NCBI GenBank assembly: GCA_030667035.1
Contig: DAOUWQ010000073.1
Location: forward strand, 1-6,889
DNA from: Candidatus Heimdallarchaeota archaeon
GTDB taxonomy: Archaea > Asgardarchaeota > Heimdallarchaeia > JABLTI01
DNA: 6,889 bases
Direction: 5' to 3'
Part shown: positions 6,080-6,889 of the stretch, in pieces
Position numbering within the stretch: position 1 is the stretch's first letter
Layout of the letters: each line of letters begins with the position of its first letter
The notes under the pieces: model-generated
What the model saw: the letters and a program-made list of their open reading frames with translations, nothing else
Databases searched by the model: none
Told to the model about the DNA's origin: nothing
Translations under genes and position numbers: made by a program

Positions 6080-6085
6080 TTATAT
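6080..6085 (+). promoter_or_regulatory. TATA-like box of nfo (candidate)
   Basis: TTATAT, preceded by AACCG, lies 80 bases before the nfo start. A transcript start about 25 bases on would leave the AAGGAG at 6121-6126 inside the leader. A second box, TTTATT at 6110-6115, would give a much shorter leader without that site. Confidence 0.3.
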
Positions 6086-6133
6086 TGGGCATACTTGTAG
6101 TCACAAATCTTTATTACTCAAAGGAGCTTATTT

Positions 6134-6157
6134 TTGAATAGAAATTTATGGGTGTAA
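6134..6157 (+). other. possible seven-codon leader ORF ahead of nfo
   Basis: AAGGAG at 6121-6126 is spaced seven bases from a TTG that opens a frame of seven codons (Leu/Met-Asn-Arg-Asn-Leu-Trp-Val) ending in TAA two bases before the nfo ATG. The ribosome site fits this mini-frame better than nfo itself, which suggests translational coupling, but chance is a fair alternative. Confidence 0.2.
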
Positions 6158-6159
6158 AA

Positions 6160-6889
6160 ATGAAAATTGGTGCACATGTATCTATTTCTGGATCAATCGA
6201 ATTATCAATTGATAGAGCTTTAGAAATTGAATGCGATACCTTCCAAATTTTTACTCGAAACCCTCGTCGCTGGTTTTCAAAACAGTTATTAGACGATAAA
6301 ATAGAGAAATTTAGGTCCAAACTCAAAAATTCATCATTAAAACCTGTATTCTCCCATATCCCTTATCTTGTTAATCTTGCAAGTCTAGAATCGGAGATAT
6401 GGGAAAAATCAGTTAAAATGATGACAGAGGAGCTTGAAAGATGTGAGGCATTGAATATCCCTTATATTGTAACACATTTGGGAAGCGCGAAAAAGGCTGG
6501 AAAAAACTTAGGTATTGATAGAGTTATTTCATCACTAAATCACATTTTTGAAGGTTATAATGGTAAAACAAAAATTCTTTTAGAGAACACAACAGGGAAA
6601 GGAAAAAAATTAGGCAACAACATTGGAGAAATCTGTCAAATTATATTACAAATTAATAAGTTTGATTCTGTTGGATTGTGTTTTGATACGTGTCATGCAT
6701 TTGCTTCAGGTTATGATCTAAGGAAAGAGGAAATCGTTGAAGATCTTGTTTCGGAAATTCAAGATTCAGTGGGAATTAGAAAACTTTTGTGTATCCATAG
6801 TAATGATTCTCTCTTTGATTTAGGCGAAGGTAGAGATCGGCATGAACATCTTGGTTTAGGGAAAATCGGCGAATTAGGATTTTATAATC
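6160..6889 (+). CDS. nfo: endonuclease IV (AP endonuclease), C-terminus cut by window edge
   Basis: The first 243 residues of a metal-dependent apurinic/apyrimidinic endonuclease that cuts the DNA backbone 5' to abasic sites in base-excision repair. The TIM-barrel family opens with KIGAHVSISGS, then FQIFTRNPRRW (28-38). Eight of the nine metal ligands of the family can be placed: His66 (SHIPY), His106 (VTHLGS), Glu142 (LLENT), Asp176 and His179 (FDTCHAF), His213 (IHSND), and Asp226 and His228 (DRHEHLGLG). The ninth, a glutamate near residue 260, lies beyond the edge; the usual total of about 280 residues implies about 40 are missing. IHSND replaces the usual IHLND or IHVND. ATG 6160 is chosen because GGTG (6151-6154) precedes it by five bases; ATG 6148 in the same frame would add four residues. 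The wording resembles archaeal members as I recall them. It is transcribed away from fakA and shows no functional link to the lipid genes. Confidence 0.95.
   Translation, partial: MKIGAHVSISGSIELSIDRALEIECDTFQIFTRNPRRWFSKQLLDDKIEKFRSKLKNSSLKPVFSHIPYLVNLASLESEIWEKSVKMMTEELERCEALNIPYIVTHLGSAKKAGKNLGIDRVISSLNHIFEGYNGKTKILLENTTGKGKKLGNNIGEICQIILQINKFDSVGLCFDTCHAFASGYDLRKEEIVEDLVSEIQDSVGIRKLLCIHSNDSLFDLGEGRDRHEHLGLGKIGELGFYN

Larger units (their letters stand above)
5749..6159. other. divergent intergenic region between fakA and nfo
   Basis: About 410 bases with no convincing gene. It should hold both divergent promoters. From 5901 to 5960 it is about 15% GC, while 5861-5900 is about 52% GC and rich in CpG. 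GCGAT-type motifs occur on the minus strand at 5878-5887 and 5888-5897 and on the plus strand at 5960-5969. A 14-bp AT-only palindrome lies at 6052-6065. No tRNA-like fold or direct-repeat array is visible. Confidence 0.7.

Noticed and set aside
5934..6110. Very AT-rich stretch as a replication origin, with the palindrome AATAAATATTTATT at 6052-6065
   Set aside because: No ORB or DnaA-box repeats and no initiator gene nearby; AT-only palindromes are expected by chance at this composition.
6114..6326. Minus-strand 70-codon frame over the nfo start
   Set aside because: Lies opposite the conserved N-terminus of endonuclease IV; a shadow.

Overview
The window is AT-rich and gene-dense. It holds seven protein genes: six run leftward on the minus strand and one, cut by the right edge, runs rightward. 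The evidence favours an archaeon. The left gene is a HerA-type HAS-barrel/FtsK-like ATPase, the endonuclease IV at the right has the wording I recall from archaeal members, and several genes are preceded by TATA-like boxes about 25 to 35 bases before a plausible transcript start. Shine-Dalgarno sites (AGGAG, GAGGT, GGTG) and TTG or GTG starts also occur. An Asgard or Thermoplasmatota-like lineage would best explain an archaeon with bacterial-type acyl-lipid genes, but a bacterial host cannot be excluded from sequence alone.

Left block (1-1639): the N-terminal 426 residues of a HerA-like ATPase, and just upstream of it in transcription order a 93-residue protein with two membrane helices and a short charged loop. 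This shape recalls VirB2/TrbC and archaeal CedA1/TedC pilins. The pair is a candidate for a DNA-import or conjugation-type machine, although the ATPase could equally be ordinary HerA.

Middle (1700-2830): a polytopic GT-C type glycosyltransferase, probably using a polyprenyl-phosphate sugar, with a TTG start and its own upstream region.

Lipid block (3012-5748): fakA-like, fakB/DegV and plsY in order of transcription. Together they can form a route from free fatty acid to lysophosphatidate: FakB carries the fatty acid, FakA phosphorylates it, and PlsY moves the acyl group from acyl-phosphate to glycerol 3-phosphate. The FakA protein lacks the usual C-terminal domain. Terminator-like hairpins follow fakA and plsY, so the three genes may not form a single transcript.

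Right block (5749-6889): a divergent AT-rich intergenic region of about 410 bases with a CpG-rich island and repeated GCGAT motifs, then the first 243 codons of endonuclease IV (nfo).
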